Origin: Halovivax limisalsi
GTDB lineage: Archaea > Halobacteriota > Halobacteria > Halobacteriales > Natrialbaceae
DNA: 64,000 nucleotides
Assembly: GCF_023093535.1 (NCBI RefSeq)
Contig: NZ_CP095757.1
Span: forward strand, 744,001-808,000
Reading direction: 5' to 3'
Within the stretch, counting starts at the first letter, position 1. Every line of letters begins with the position of its first letter. The position numbers were made by a program, and so were the translations under genes. The notes beneath the pieces were generated by a model that saw only the letters and a list, made by a program, of their open reading frames with translations, made no database searches and had not been told where the DNA came from. Positions 44,854 through 54,340 of the stretch are shown here, piece by piece.

Positions 44854-46065
44854 ATGACAATCCTCCTCACCGGTGCGGACGGCTACCTCGGCTGGCCGAC
44901 CGCGCTCCGAATCGCGGATCGAACCGACGACCGTGTCGTCCTCGTCGACAATCTCGCCCGACGGCGCTGGGTCGAAGAGATCGGTTCGCAGAGCGCGACC
45001 CCCGTCGCGTCGATGGACGAGCGCCTCGACGCAGCGCGCGAGGTCCACGGCCTCGACAACCTCTCGTTCGTCGAGGGCGACCTCGCCGACAGATCGTTCG
45101 TCGACGAACTCCTCGCGGTCCACGAGCCCGAAACCGTCGTCCACACGGCGGCCCAGCCCTCAGCGCCCTACTCACAGATCAACGGCGAGCGGGCCAACTA
45201 CACGCAGCACAACAACATGCAGGCTACGCGGAACCTGCTGTGGGGCCTCGAGGAACACGACCTCACCGACACCCACTTCGTCGAGACGACGACCACGGGC
45301 GTCTACGGCGCGCCCGAGTTCCCGATCCCGGAGGGCGGCGCCACGATGGAGAACGGCGGCGAGCGCGACGAGGTTCCGTTCCCCGCGATGGCGGGCTCGT
45401 GGTACCACCTCACCAAGTCCCACGACGCGGCCAACATGCGCCTCGCGCACAAGCAGTTCGGGATCCCGATCTCGGACGTGCGAACCGCGATCACCTACGG
45501 CACGGAAACCCCCGAAACCGCGGCCGACCCCCGTCTCGCGACGCGCTTCGACTTCGACTACTACTTCGGCGTCGTCGCCCACCGCTTTGCCGCTCAGGCC
45601 GTCGCGGGTTACCCGATGACGGTTTACGGCAAGGGCGAGCAGCGCAAACCCTTCATCAGCCTCGAGGACGCCGTCGAGGGCCTCGCCCAACTCGCGCTGG
45701 CCGACCCCGACGACAGGCCGGACGACCTCACCGTCTACAATCAGGTCACCCGGGCGATCAGTATCGTCGAGATGGCAGAAACGGTCGCGTCCGTCGGCGA
45801 CGAGTTCGACCTCGACGTCGCGGTCGAGCACTTCGAGAACCCGCGCGACGAGGACGAGACCCACAAGATGGAGATCGAGAACGACCGCTACCTCGGTCTC
45901 ATCGGCGAGCAGTCGACCAGCTTCGAGGAGGGCGTCCGCGACGTTCTCGGGACCCTCGTCGACCACGGCGACACAATCCGGGCCCACGAGGATCGCTTCC
46001 TGCCGGGCGTCCTCGAGGACTGGGAGGCCGAAGAGAGCGCCACCCCCGTCCCTGAGGAGGACTGA
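44854..46065 (+). CDS. UDP-sulfoquinovose synthase-like SDR (SQD1/Agl3 family)
   Basis: This 403-residue protein has the NAD motif GADGYLGWP at 7-15, catalytic YHLTK (Tyr184, Lys188), and the family segments AAQPSAPYSQI, ETTTTGVYGAPEFPIPEGG and VRTAITYGTETPET. SQD1/Agl3 enzymes add sulfite to UDP-glucose to make UDP-sulfoquinovose, used in sulfolipids and in archaeal N-glycans. The ATG at 44854 starts at the NAD-binding strand; the longer frame to 44620 lacks homology. First gene of a three-SDR operon. Confidence 0.88.
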   Translation: MTILLTGADGYLGWPTALRIADRTDDRVVLVDNLARRRWVEEIGSQSATPVASMDERLDAAREVHGLDNLSFVEGDLADRSFVDELLAVHEPETVVHTAAQPSAPYSQINGERANYTQHNNMQATRNLLWGLEEHDLTDTHFVETTTTGVYGAPEFPIPEGGATMENGGERDEVPFPAMAGSWYHLTKSHDAANMRLAHKQFGIPISDVRTAITYGTETPETAADPRLATRFDFDYYFGVVAHRFAAQAVAGYPMTVYGKGEQRKPFISLEDAVEGLAQLALADPDDRPDDLTVYNQVTRAISIVEMAETVASVGDEFDLDVAVEHFENPRDEDETHKMEIENDRYLGLIGEQSTSFEEGVRDVLGTLVDHGDTIRAHEDRFLPGVLEDWEAEESATPVPEED

Positions 46066-46074
46066 CGAACTCCG

Positions 46075-47052
46075 ATGCACGTCCTGGTGACCGGCGGCTG
46101 CGGTTACATCGGCAGCGTCCTCGTCCCGCAACTCCAGTCGGACGATCGCGTCTCCGAAGTTACGGTCCTCGATTCGCTGACTTCGGGCTCGCCGCGGAAC
46201 CTGCTCGACGCCGCGTTCGACGACGGCATCCGCTTCGTCCGGGGTGACGTGCGCAACTACGGCGACGTCGAGCAGGCGATGCGCGACGTCGACCGCGTGA
46301 TCCACCTCGCGGCGATCACCGGCGCGGCGAGCACGCACGACCGCCGCGAGGAGACGTTCGCCGTCAACCGCGACGGCACCGAGAACGTCTACACCGCCGC
46401 CGAGAAGTTCGACGTCGAGCGCGTCGTCTTCGCCTCCTCGTGTAACAACTACGGTCGAGCGAAGAGTACCGAATTGGACGAAACCGTCGAACAGGATCCG
46501 CTCAACCCGTACGCGGAGACCAAGGTCGCCGGCGAGCGCCTCCTCGAGACGTACCTCGATCGCGACGCGTTCACCGGCACCGCCCTCCGGATGAGCACGA
46601 ACTACGGCTTCGCACCCGGGATCCGCTTCAACCTCGTCGTCAACCACTTCGTCTTCCGCGCGCTGACCGATCGGCCGCTGACGGTCTACGGCGACGGATC
46701 GAACTGGCGCCCCTTCATCCACGTCCGCGACGCCGCCCGAGCCTACCGGCAGGCGGCGCTCGACCCGGACGCGTGGGGCGCTCGCGTCTACAACGTCGGC
46801 AGCGAGGCCGGCAACTACCGGATCGAGACGATCGCCGAACTCGTTCGCGAGGAACTCGGCACGGACCTCGAGGTTACCTACATGGAGGACGAGGATCCCG
46901 GCCCCTCCTACCACGTGAACTTCGATCGGCTCGCCGACACCGGTTTCGAACCCGAGTGGACGCTTCGCGAGGGCATCAGCGACCTCGCCGACCGCTTTAC
47001 CGAACCCATGACACGACAGCACTCCATCCAGCAAAACGGTGAGATGCGATGA
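46075..47052 (+). CDS. NAD-dependent epimerase/dehydratase (SDR)
   Basis: This 325-residue extended SDR has GGCGYIGSV near residue 9, HLAAITGAAST, ASSCNNYG, and YAETK. The GDGSNWRPFIHVRDAARA loop is typical of nucleotide-sugar epimerases. It starts nine bases after the sulfoquinovose-synthase stop and its stop overlaps the start of the next SDR. The substrate is not determined by sequence. Confidence 0.88.
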   Translation: MHVLVTGGCGYIGSVLVPQLQSDDRVSEVTVLDSLTSGSPRNLLDAAFDDGIRFVRGDVRNYGDVEQAMRDVDRVIHLAAITGAASTHDRREETFAVNRDGTENVYTAAEKFDVERVVFASSCNNYGRAKSTELDETVEQDPLNPYAETKVAGERLLETYLDRDAFTGTALRMSTNYGFAPGIRFNLVVNHFVFRALTDRPLTVYGDGSNWRPFIHVRDAARAYRQAALDPDAWGARVYNVGSEAGNYRIETIAELVREELGTDLEVTYMEDEDPGPSYHVNFDRLADTGFEPEWTLREGISDLADRFTEPMTRQHSIQQNGEMR

Positions 47053-48020
47053 TCGACGATACCCCTACCGTCGCCGTGACGGGCGCGGCGGGCTACATCG
47101 GCAGTCGCGTCGTCTCCGAACTGCAGACGTACCACCCCGAGTGGTCGATCAGCGCGTTCGACAACTTCTACCGCGGCAGCGTCCGCGAGATCGGCGACGT
47201 GACCGTCGACCACGTCGATATCCGCGACGGTGACCGCCTGGAAGGCGCCCTCGACGGTGCTGACGTCGTCATGCACCTCGCCGCCATCTCCGGCGTCGAC
47301 GACTGCGACGAGAACCGAGACCTCACCTACGACGTCAACGTCGCCGCGACCGGCGACGTCGCGTGGTGGTGTCGCGAGCACGGCGCCGCGCTCATCTTCC
47401 CGGCGAGCATGGCCGTCCTCGGCGACCCCGAGACGTTCCCGATCACGACGGATCAGCCCCGGAACCCGCTCAACTGGTACGGTCGGTCGAAGGTCCTCGG
47501 AGAGCAGCTGATCGAGACGCTCGCCGACGGCGCCTTCCCCGCCCACTGCTATCTCAAGACGAACCTCTACGGCGAACACGAGGTCGGCGAACGGACCGTC
47601 TCGAAGGGGACCGTGATCAACTTCTTCGTCGGTCGCGCCCTCGACAACGAGACGCTGACCGTCTACGAACCCGGCACCCAGTCGCGCAACTTCATCCACG
47701 TCAAGGATATCGCCAGGGCGTACATCCACAGCGCCGAGTCACTTCTCGAGGACCTCGAAGCGGCCGAAACGGGCGTCTCGAAGTACGCCCTCGCCTCCGA
47801 CGAGGATCCCAGCGTCATGGCGATGGCCGAGCTGGTCCAGCGGATCGCAGGCGAGGAACTCGGCACGGAACCGCCGATCGACCTCGTCGAGAACCCGCGC
47901 TCGGGAGAGACGATGGTCGAGGAGTTTACCGTCGACACCTCGCGCACGCGGAAGGAACTCGGCTGGGAACCCCGCGAGACCGTCGAAGAGAGCGTTCGCC
48001 GGCTGTTGCGAAACGGATAG
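47049..48020 (+). CDS. NAD-dependent epimerase/dehydratase (SDR)
   Basis: This 323-residue extended SDR has GAAGYIGSR, HLAAISGVDDC, PASMAVLGDPE and YGRSK (Tyr-x3-Lys intact). Paralogous to the gene before it, with which it overlaps by four bases. Adjacent paralogous epimerases can act on successive steps of one nucleotide sugar; that is inference. Confidence 0.87.
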   Translation: MIDDTPTVAVTGAAGYIGSRVVSELQTYHPEWSISAFDNFYRGSVREIGDVTVDHVDIRDGDRLEGALDGADVVMHLAAISGVDDCDENRDLTYDVNVAATGDVAWWCREHGAALIFPASMAVLGDPETFPITTDQPRNPLNWYGRSKVLGEQLIETLADGAFPAHCYLKTNLYGEHEVGERTVSKGTVINFFVGRALDNETLTVYEPGTQSRNFIHVKDIARAYIHSAESLLEDLEAAETGVSKYALASDEDPSVMAMAELVQRIAGEELGTEPPIDLVENPRSGETMVEEFTVDTSRTRKELGWEPRETVEESVRRLLRNG

Positions 48021-48104
48021 TGATTGGGTGACCGAGGAACCGGACGGGTTCAGTACGTTTCGACCCGGCATCGGCGAGAGAAGCGACCAGTGAACCTACC
48101 GCGT

Positions 48105-48962
48105 CTAGTCCCGCTCCACGGGCGGTTCCACGCTATCGTAGTCCCAGATCAGCTCGAAATGACGAAGTAATCCGGCGATGAACGCGCCGTTTTCCGTGAT
48201 CGCCGCCTGGCGCTGGTGCAGGGGTACCTCTTCGTCTTCGACGAGCATGACGGCCCGCCCCGACTCGTAGGTCATGCTCGGGTCGGCGAACGTCCCCCGC
48301 CAGGGGAGGCGCCGTTCGCTGAAGCGGTAGGAGATCTCGGGATACGCCGCGGCGAAGCGGTCGACGATCTCCGCCTGGATGGCTCGATTCGACTCGGAGA
48401 GGTGACGCGGGTGGAGGAAGATCACGGAAACCGAGACCCCCGACTCCAGCGCTGACTCGAGGGCCGGTGCGACGTCGTCGAGGTACTCGAAGCTCTTGGT
48501 GAGGACGTAGACCGCCTCGTCGGCGTCGTGATAGAGCGAGCGTGTCTCCGCCTCGCTCGGGTTTCCGACGTCGACCACGTGGAACAACTCCTCGGTCGGG
48601 GACACCGACGAACTGGCCGATTCGAACGCGGGTTCGAACGTCTCGAGGAACTCGTCGCGGAGCGACTCGAGTTCTTGGCGCGCCGTTTCGTAGGCCTGAC
48701 GCCGGTTCTCGATCTCCCGGTCGAGGATCGTTTCGGGGTGTTTCGGTTGATATTCCTTCGGCCGTCCGGGAATGACCTTGATGAGTCCGCTGTTGGCGAG
48801 CGAGTCGAGGACGTCGTACACCCTCGCCTTCGGGATGCCGGTGGCGTCAGCGATCGTGGGTGCGGTCGTCCGACCGTGCCTGAGGAGGTGATCGAGTGCA
48901 GTGGCCTCGTACTCTTTCAACCCGAGTTCGGCCAGTAATGCATTCGAATCGGAGCGAGTCAT
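48105..48962 (-). CDS. TrmB-family transcriptional regulator
   Basis: This 285-residue protein has an N-terminal winged helix (LLAELGLKEYEATALDHLLR, ADATGIPKARVYDVLDSLAN) with the TrmB recognition-helix motif. A coiled-coil linker (ENRRQAYETARQELESLRDE) and a C-terminal effector-like domain follow. Related haloarchaeal proteins respond to sugars. I use the ATG at 48962, where the domain begins, not 49046. It is convergent with the SDR operon and divergent from a small gene at 49105, sharing an AT-rich promoter region. Confidence 0.87.
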   Translation of the reverse strand: MTRSDSNALLAELGLKEYEATALDHLLRHGRTTAPTIADATGIPKARVYDVLDSLANSGLIKVIPGRPKEYQPKHPETILDREIENRRQAYETARQELESLRDEFLETFEPAFESASSSVSPTEELFHVVDVGNPSEAETRSLYHDADEAVYVLTKSFEYLDDVAPALESALESGVSVSVIFLHPRHLSESNRAIQAEIVDRFAAAYPEISYRFSERRLPWRGTFADPSMTYESGRAVMLVEDEEVPLHQRQAAITENGAFIAGLLRHFELIWDYDSVEPPVERD

Positions 48963-49067
48963 GCCGTGCGGTTTGTTCAGGTCGAATTTAAATGTGGCTT
49001 CGTTCCGATCGCTTAACTCCGGGTGCCGGCCTCTAGCGGCCGACAAAACGTTCTATTCGACCACAAT

Positions 49068-49077
49068 ATTAATACTG
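49068..49077 (+). promoter_or_regulatory. TATA-like box of the divergent small gene
   Basis: ATATTAATAC at about 49068-49077, roughly 30 bases before the ATG at 49105 and about 110 bases from the trmB start. A likely shared control region. Confidence 0.45.
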
Positions 49078-49104
49078 GGTGAGCGCATCACAGTTACTAA
49101 GAAA

Positions 49105-49251
49105 ATGAGTAACGAGATGGTGGCCGACGAATCAGACGACGAGCATTTCGAGGAACTTCCGGACGGCGCGGGCTGTACGGAGATCTGGGAGCACATCGCC
49201 GAACGACGCGGTCGAGGTGACGTCGAATCGACCGAAGTCGATGAAGAGTGA
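49105..49251 (+). CDS. Small acidic protein of unknown function
   Basis: This 48-residue protein is highly acidic, with a central LPDGAGCTEIWEHIAERR. The pattern LPxGAGCTEIWE is reminiscent of small conserved haloarchaeal proteins, but I cannot name a family. Divergent from trmB. A possible 40-codon frame follows at 49261-49383. Confidence 0.6.
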   Translation: MSNEMVADESDDEHFEELPDGAGCTEIWEHIAERRGRGDVESTEVDEE

Positions 49252-49499
49252 GGGGTCGACATGATCGAAACTCCAGAGCGACCGAACCGCTTCGGTGCAT
49301 CCGTCGGTCCATCCAGCGACATGTTGCTGGCCGACCAATCGCTCTCGATGCGCGTTACACGCGACGGAAGTCGTTACTCGTGAACGTGAGCGACCGAGTC
49401 GACTCGCTTTGATAGCTTCCTACTCGCTGATAGCCGGACCAGCCACCGGACCGTACGAGCCGGCCCGCTCGGACCCCGCCCCCGCTGACCGGACTCCGT

Positions 49500-50138
49500 T
49501 CAGTCGGTGGCGTACGCCCGCGACCAGTAAGCGATGAGCGGAACGCCCAGGATCGTGGGCCACAGCCACGCCGCGATCCCGAGCGCGGGCGCGAGGGTGA
49601 CCGCCGAGACGGCGCTGACCGTCGCGATGAACGCGCCGGTCATCCGCTGGAGGTGGCTGACCAGCCGCTCCTCGCCTCGTTCACTCCGGAACGACCGCAC
49701 GTCCAGGAGGCCGAACGCGACGCCGATGGTGCCGAAGGCGACCAGCACGATCCCGAAGTTCCGGCCGTCGAGCATCCGGGTGCCACCCCACGCCCCCAGA
49801 CTCAGGCAGGCGAGAAGGACGCCGCCGGCGGCCACCCAGTCGACTGCGCGAACCCCGTTTCGCTCGCGGCTCCGCGAGAGCGCCCGGAATCCCGAGAAGG
49901 CGAGGTAGCCGCTGAAGATCGCGACGAGCGTGAGGATCCCTCGAGACGCGGTAGGATCGATCGCCAGCAGGGCGATCACCGTCGCGACCACGCCGCTCAT
50001 CGCGAGGAGAAAGCCCGTGCCGGCCAGTCGATGTCGCCGTCCGCCTTTGATCGTCACCAGCGCGCCGAAACCGGCTATCAGGGCGACCACGCCTGCGGCG
50101 ACGTGTATCCGGAGCGTCCACGTTTCGACCGGAGACAT
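49500..50138 (-). CDS. Polytopic membrane protein (DUF2306-like)
   Basis: This 212-residue protein has seven hydrophobic helices. The first two carry LRIHVAAGVVALIAGFGALV and HRLAGTGFLLAM, and the positions of His13 and the KGGRRHR loop match the DUF2306 pattern. Function is unknown. Confidence 0.72.
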   Translation of the reverse strand: MSPVETWTLRIHVAAGVVALIAGFGALVTIKGGRRHRLAGTGFLLAMSGVVATVIALLAIDPTASRGILTLVAIFSGYLAFSGFRALSRSRERNGVRAVDWVAAGGVLLACLSLGAWGGTRMLDGRNFGIVLVAFGTIGVAFGLLDVRSFRSERGEERLVSHLQRMTGAFIATVSAVSAVTLAPALGIAAWLWPTILGVPLIAYWSRAYATD

Positions 50139-50434
50139 AGCGGCATGTTAAAATCGATTCACAAAAAAGGTGGTCCGCCGTTGGGGACGCTGGTCGGAGA
50201 AGCGACGGTGGCCGGCAACGAACGACTCCGGGCGGGAAGGCACGAGGGGCTGGCGGTGAGCGAACGCGAGCGTGGGCGACACTCGCGTTCGCTCGCTGGA
50301 GGGTCGGGGACGCGAGCACCGCAGCGAACGAAACGAGTGAGGAGCGCGGACCGCACCGACCCGAGAGTGTCGGGGCTTTTGAAACGGTAGCAGTGAATCA
50401 ATTCCGTACCGGAGCGACGAACACCCGACCTGGA
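50139..50434. repeat. Intergenic region with a strong hairpin
   Basis: GCGAACGCGAGCGTG and CACTCGCGTTCGC (about 50258-50291) form a long stem. The sequence after it (GCAGCGAACGAAACGAGTGA) is of the CGAACG-rich type common in haloarchaeal intergenic repeats. It lies downstream of glmS and upstream of the membrane gene, so it may act in transcript end formation. Confidence 0.5.
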
Positions 50435-52357
50435 TCACTCCACCGTGACGCTCTTGGCCAGATTTCGCGGCTTGTCGATCGAGCGGCCGAGTTCGTTCGC
50501 CACCCAGTAACTCACCAACTGGAGTTGCACGTTCGCGAGGATCGGCGTGAACGCGGGCCCCACGGAGGGCACTTCGAGAACGTGATCGGCCGAGCCGCCG
50601 ACCGCCTCCGGCTGGTCGGTCACGGCGACGACGGGCGCGCCGCGGGCCTCGACCTCCCTGACGTTGCCGAGGATCTTCGAGAGGCCGTCACCGCCACTCT
50701 GTGAGTCGGTCATCGTAGCGAAGACGGGCGTTTCCTCGGTCACTAGCGCGAGCGGGCCGTGTTTCAGCTCGCCCGCCGCGAAGCCCTCCGCGTGGCGGTA
50801 CGTGATCTCCTTCATCTTCAGCGCGCCCTCCATCGCGACGGGCGCGTCGTAGCCCCGACCGATGAAGAAGAAGGCGTCGCTGTCGACGAACTCGCGGGCG
50901 ACCGCGCGAGCGTTGGTCTCGTCCAGGACGCGCTGGATGCCGTCGGGGATCGCGCGCAGCGACTCGACGAGGGCTTGCGAGCCGCCGTCGGTCAGCGCTG
51001 CGGCGAGCATCGCGAGCGCGACCTGCTGGCTGGCGAAGGTCTTCGTCGCGGCGACGCCGATCTCGGGGCCCGCGCGGACGTACGTGACGTGGTCGCACTC
51101 GCGGGCGGCGGAACTGCCGACGACGTTCGTCAGCGCGATCGTCTCCGCACCGGCTCGGTTGGCCTCCCGGAGCGCCCGCAGCGTGTCCGCGGTCTCGCCG
51201 CTCTGAGTGACGCCGACGGCGACCGTCTCGGCCGAGACTGGGACGCGATCGGTGGTGTACTCGCTCGCGAGGAACGACTGGGCGGGCACGCCGCGCTCGC
51301 GGAGCAGGCGCGCCCCGTAGAGCGCCGCGTGGTAGGAAGTGCCGCAGGCGACGAACTGGACGGGCCGGAGTCGACCGGTCGAATCGCCGTCGGTGGCTGA
51401 TCCCCGTACAAGGCTGACATCGTCGAGTTCCGACACGGACACCGACCCCGACAGCTCCTCGACGCGCTCGCGGAGGCAGTCGCGAATCGCCTCGGGCTGT
51501 TCGTTGATCTCCTTCAGCATGTAGTGGTCGTAGCCGCTCTTGCCGGCGTCCTCGGGATCCCACGAGATGGTCTCGACGCTCGTCTCGAGCGTGTTCCCGC
51601 GTTCGTCCGCGATTCGAACGCCCGTCGGCGTCACGGTCGCGAACTCGCCGTCGTCCAGGTAGATCACCCGGTCGGTGTACTCGATGAAGGCGGGGACGTC
51701 GCTCGCGAGGAAGTGGCCGTCTCCACCCACGCCAAGGACGAGCGGCGACTCGTGGCGGGCGGCGTAGACCGTCTCGTCGCCCGCGACGACCGCGGCGACG
51801 GCGTAACTCCCCGCCAGCCGCGAGACGGCCGTCCGGAAGGCGGCTTCCGGATCTGCCCCGCGTGCCAGTTCACGCTCGAGCAGGTGCGGGACGACCTCGG
51901 TGTCGGTGTCGCTCTCGAAGGCGTGGCCGTCGGCCGCGAGTTCCTCGCGCAGTTCTTCGTAGTTCTCGATGATCCCGTTGTGGACGACCGCGACGTGGCC
52001 GCTGCAGTCGGTGTGGGGGTGCGCGTTGGCGTCCGACGGCGGGCCGTGAGTGGACCATCGCGTGTGGCCGATGCCGGCCGCCCCATCGACGCTGCCGTCG
52101 GGCAGGGCGTCCTCGAGCGCGGCGAGTTCGCCCTCGCGCTTGTGGACGGTGACGTCGCCCGCAACGGCCGACGGTTCCGCGGGGGTCGATGCTACTCCCG
52201 CTCTCGACGACGCCGGTTCGGTCTCAGCTGTGCGTTCAGGCTCGCTGATGGCGACGCCGGCGGAGTCGTAGCCGCGGTACTCCAGTCCGGAGAGGCCGGT
52301 GAGGAGGACGTCCATCACGTGATCGCCGTCGCCGGTGTAGCCGATGATGCCGCACAT
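50435..52357 (-). CDS. glmS: Glutamine-fructose-6-phosphate aminotransferase (isomerising)
   Basis: This 640-residue enzyme begins MCGIIGYT with the nucleophile Cys2 once the ATG at 52357 is used in place of the longer frame to 52582. The glutaminase domain shows HTRWSTHG and HNGIIENY. The SIS domains carry CGTSYHAALYG, VTQSGETADT, and KEITYRHAEGFAAGELKHGP, and the C-terminus ends PRNLAKSVTVE, as in all GlmS. An insert of about 25 residues (ERTAETEPASSRAGVASTPA) lies in the glutaminase domain. It makes glucosamine-6-phosphate, the entry to UDP-GlcNAc. Confidence 0.96.
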   Translation of the reverse strand: MCGIIGYTGDGDHVMDVLLTGLSGLEYRGYDSAGVAISEPERTAETEPASSRAGVASTPAEPSAVAGDVTVHKREGELAALEDALPDGSVDGAAGIGHTRWSTHGPPSDANAHPHTDCSGHVAVVHNGIIENYEELREELAADGHAFESDTDTEVVPHLLERELARGADPEAAFRTAVSRLAGSYAVAAVVAGDETVYAARHESPLVLGVGGDGHFLASDVPAFIEYTDRVIYLDDGEFATVTPTGVRIADERGNTLETSVETISWDPEDAGKSGYDHYMLKEINEQPEAIRDCLRERVEELSGSVSVSELDDVSLVRGSATDGDSTGRLRPVQFVACGTSYHAALYGARLLRERGVPAQSFLASEYTTDRVPVSAETVAVGVTQSGETADTLRALREANRAGAETIALTNVVGSSAARECDHVTYVRAGPEIGVAATKTFASQQVALAMLAAALTDGGSQALVESLRAIPDGIQRVLDETNARAVAREFVDSDAFFFIGRGYDAPVAMEGALKMKEITYRHAEGFAAGELKHGPLALVTEETPVFATMTDSQSGGDGLSKILGNVREVEARGAPVVAVTDQPEAVGGSADHVLEVPSVGPAFTPILANVQLQLVSYWVANELGRSIDKPRNLAKSVTVE

Positions 52358-52430
52358 CAGTCGGCCACCTCCGCGCCGGCGGCCCCGGTCGCGCCCGGCA
52401 GGACCGCACTTCTCGCGTCCGTTGCGACCA

Positions 52431-53693
52431 TCAGGATCGCACCTCCGTCTCCGCCTCGACGACCCCCGAAACGGCCGTCCCCGGCCCGATCTGCGCGTTG
52501 GCACCGACGACCGTCCCCGGCGCGTAGGTGACACCGCCGCCGTCGCGCACCCGGTCGGCCAGGACGGCCCCGAGTCGGACATCGGTCGCTACTTCCTCGC
52601 CGACGCGGACGTCGCTCGGCCCGCCGGCCACCGTCGAACCGGTGCCGATCTCGACGCCGGGGCCCGCGACGCACTCGACGAGCGTCGCTCCAGCGCCGAC
52701 GCGGACGTCGCGATCGAGGACGCTGTCGGTCACGACGGCGTTCGACTCGATCGTCGCGTTGGCTCCTGCGGCGACCGACGGCCCGACGACGGCGCCGGGG
52801 CCGATCTCGCAGTCCGGCCCGAACGCCACCGGCTCGCGGAGGACGGCCGACTCGTGGACGACGGGTGCGGCCCGGTCGTCGGTGCCGGTGCGCTCGCTCG
52901 CCACGCCGGACGCGGTGTCGGTCCGCGCTTCGTCGACGCTCTTGCCGCCCGGTCCGTCGCCCGCGGGAGCGCTCCCGTCGACGAGGCCGCGCTCGAAGAG
53001 CGCGTCAGCCACCGTGAGTAGATCCCACGGGTAGGTCGCGTCGACCCACAGGCCCGACGATCGAACGCCCGTCACGGGTTCGTTCGACTCGAGGAGGCGG
53101 GAAATGGCGTCGACGAGCGATCGTTCGCCGGGCGAGGATTCGATCCGGCGGGTCGCGTCGAGGACCCGCTCGTCGAGGACGTAGACGCCCGCGTTGAGGA
53201 GGTAGGACCGCCCCGCGCGTGGCCGTTCGACGATCTCGCTCACCCGACCGTCTTCCAGGCGGACGCCGCCGTACTCACTGACGTCGCCGTGGTCGAGCAG
53301 GCCGAGCGTGGCGGCGGCTCCGTCGTGTCCGTCGCGTACGGCCGCGATCAGTTCCCGACCGACGAGCTGGTCGCCGTAGACGCAGAGCGTCGGCCCGTCG
53401 ATCGCCGACGCGGCCTGCAACAGGGCGTGACCCGTACCGAGCTGGGTCTCCTGGGTGACGTAGGAGAGCGGGACGTTGCGGTAAGTCGGCCCGAAGTGCG
53501 ACTGGACGCGATTCCGCGCGTGGCCGACCACGAGCGTGACGTCGGTCACGCCCGCGACGATGAGCTCGTCGAGGAGGTGTTCGAGGATCGGCGTCGTCGC
53601 CCCGGGGAGCATCGGCTTCGGCCGATTGCGAGTTAGCGGCCTCAGCCGTCGCCCTTCGCCAGCCGCGAGGACGACCGCCGACGTGTCGTGCAT
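52431..53693 (-). CDS. glmU: Bifunctional GlmU-like sugar-1-phosphate nucleotidyl/acetyltransferase
   Basis: This 420-residue protein has the nucleotidyltransferase loop LAAGEGRRLRPLTRNRPKPM at residues 9-28, the GDQLV metal site, and a C-terminal left-handed beta-helix of hexapeptide repeats (FGPDCEIGPGAVVGPSV and onward). An Asp/Ser-rich linker separates the domains. Archaeal enzymes of this form make UDP-GlcNAc or dTDP-glucose. Its position 73 bases upstream of glmS on the same strand supports UDP-GlcNAc synthesis. Confidence 0.9.
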   Translation of the reverse strand: MHDTSAVVLAAGEGRRLRPLTRNRPKPMLPGATTPILEHLLDELIVAGVTDVTLVVGHARNRVQSHFGPTYRNVPLSYVTQETQLGTGHALLQAASAIDGPTLCVYGDQLVGRELIAAVRDGHDGAAATLGLLDHGDVSEYGGVRLEDGRVSEIVERPRAGRSYLLNAGVYVLDERVLDATRRIESSPGERSLVDAISRLLESNEPVTGVRSSGLWVDATYPWDLLTVADALFERGLVDGSAPAGDGPGGKSVDEARTDTASGVASERTGTDDRAAPVVHESAVLREPVAFGPDCEIGPGAVVGPSVAAGANATIESNAVVTDSVLDRDVRVGAGATLVECVAGPGVEIGTGSTVAGGPSDVRVGEEVATDVRLGAVLADRVRDGGGVTYAPGTVVGANAQIGPGTAVSGVVEAETEVRS

Positions 53694-54001
53694 ATCACGG
53701 GAGATGATCGAACTGATATGTTAGTCTTGTGGCTTTTTTCGTTCCGCGCGATAGACCGGTGAAAATACAGGTGCGATACGGAATCCCGGGCGTGATCTAC
53801 CGTTCGTATCAGGTTGCCGGTATCTATTCGTGCGAACCGTTACATCGACGGGCGGACACTGCTAGCTAGTGGCGCCGCGGTGAGTCAGCGTGCGGTGACG
53901 GGATCGAAGGCGGGACGTCGTTTCACAGCCGGCCGACCGAGAGCTGCTGGTTCCGACGATCCCAGCTCGCCGCGGCCCGCACCGCCCGCACCCGGGCGGC
54001 G
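53694..54001. promoter_or_regulatory. Intergenic region upstream of glmU
   Basis: Contains the presumed glmU promoter; a minus-strand A-tract and ACTAACATATC lie about 25-50 bases before the glmU ATG. No gene seen in the rest. Confidence 0.4.
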
Positions 54002-54340
54002 CTACTCGTCCGCCCAGGGCGGATCGGTTCGCGGCGGACTGAAGACGTCGATCCCGACGACCGGATCCTTGCCCCGGTTCTCGGCCGCGTGCGATTCGTT
54101 CCCCTGAAACGTGTAGGAGTCGCCCGCCGAGACGACGACCTCCGACTCGTCCGCAAGAACGAACGTCAGGTCGCCGTCGAAGACGTAGCCAGCCTGTTCG
54201 TGTCGGTGGCTGTGCATCGGGACGCTCGCCCCCGGCGCGATCCGGAAGTACTGCACGCTCATCAACTCCCCGCTCGACAGTTGCGCTAACTCGACCCCGT
54301 CGACCGGCTCGTGCAGCTCGGCCGATTCGTGATGGTCCAT
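54002..54340 (-). CDS. Cupin-domain protein
   Basis: This 112-residue single cupin has motif 1 PMHSHRHEQAGYVFDGDL (two to three metal-binding His and Glu) and motif 2 GNESHAAEN. The ATG at 54340 gives a full cupin; the longer frame to 54700 has no homology. Small cupins of this kind bind a metal and a small ligand; the substrate is unknown. Confidence 0.85.
   Translation of the reverse strand: MDHHESAELHEPVDGVELAQLSSGELMSVQYFRIAPGASVPMHSHRHEQAGYVFDGDLTFVLADESEVVVSAGDSYTFQGNESHAAENRGKDPVVGIDVFSPPRTDPPWADE

Noticed and set aside
45172-47034. 620-codon open frame antisense to the SDR operon
   Set aside because: It mirrors GC-rich codon use of the real genes, lacks any recognisable motif, and overlaps two clearly functional SDR genes.
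49261-49383. 40-codon frame after the small acidic gene
   Set aside because: No motif, no clear promoter or homologue-like pattern; mentioned only as a possibility.
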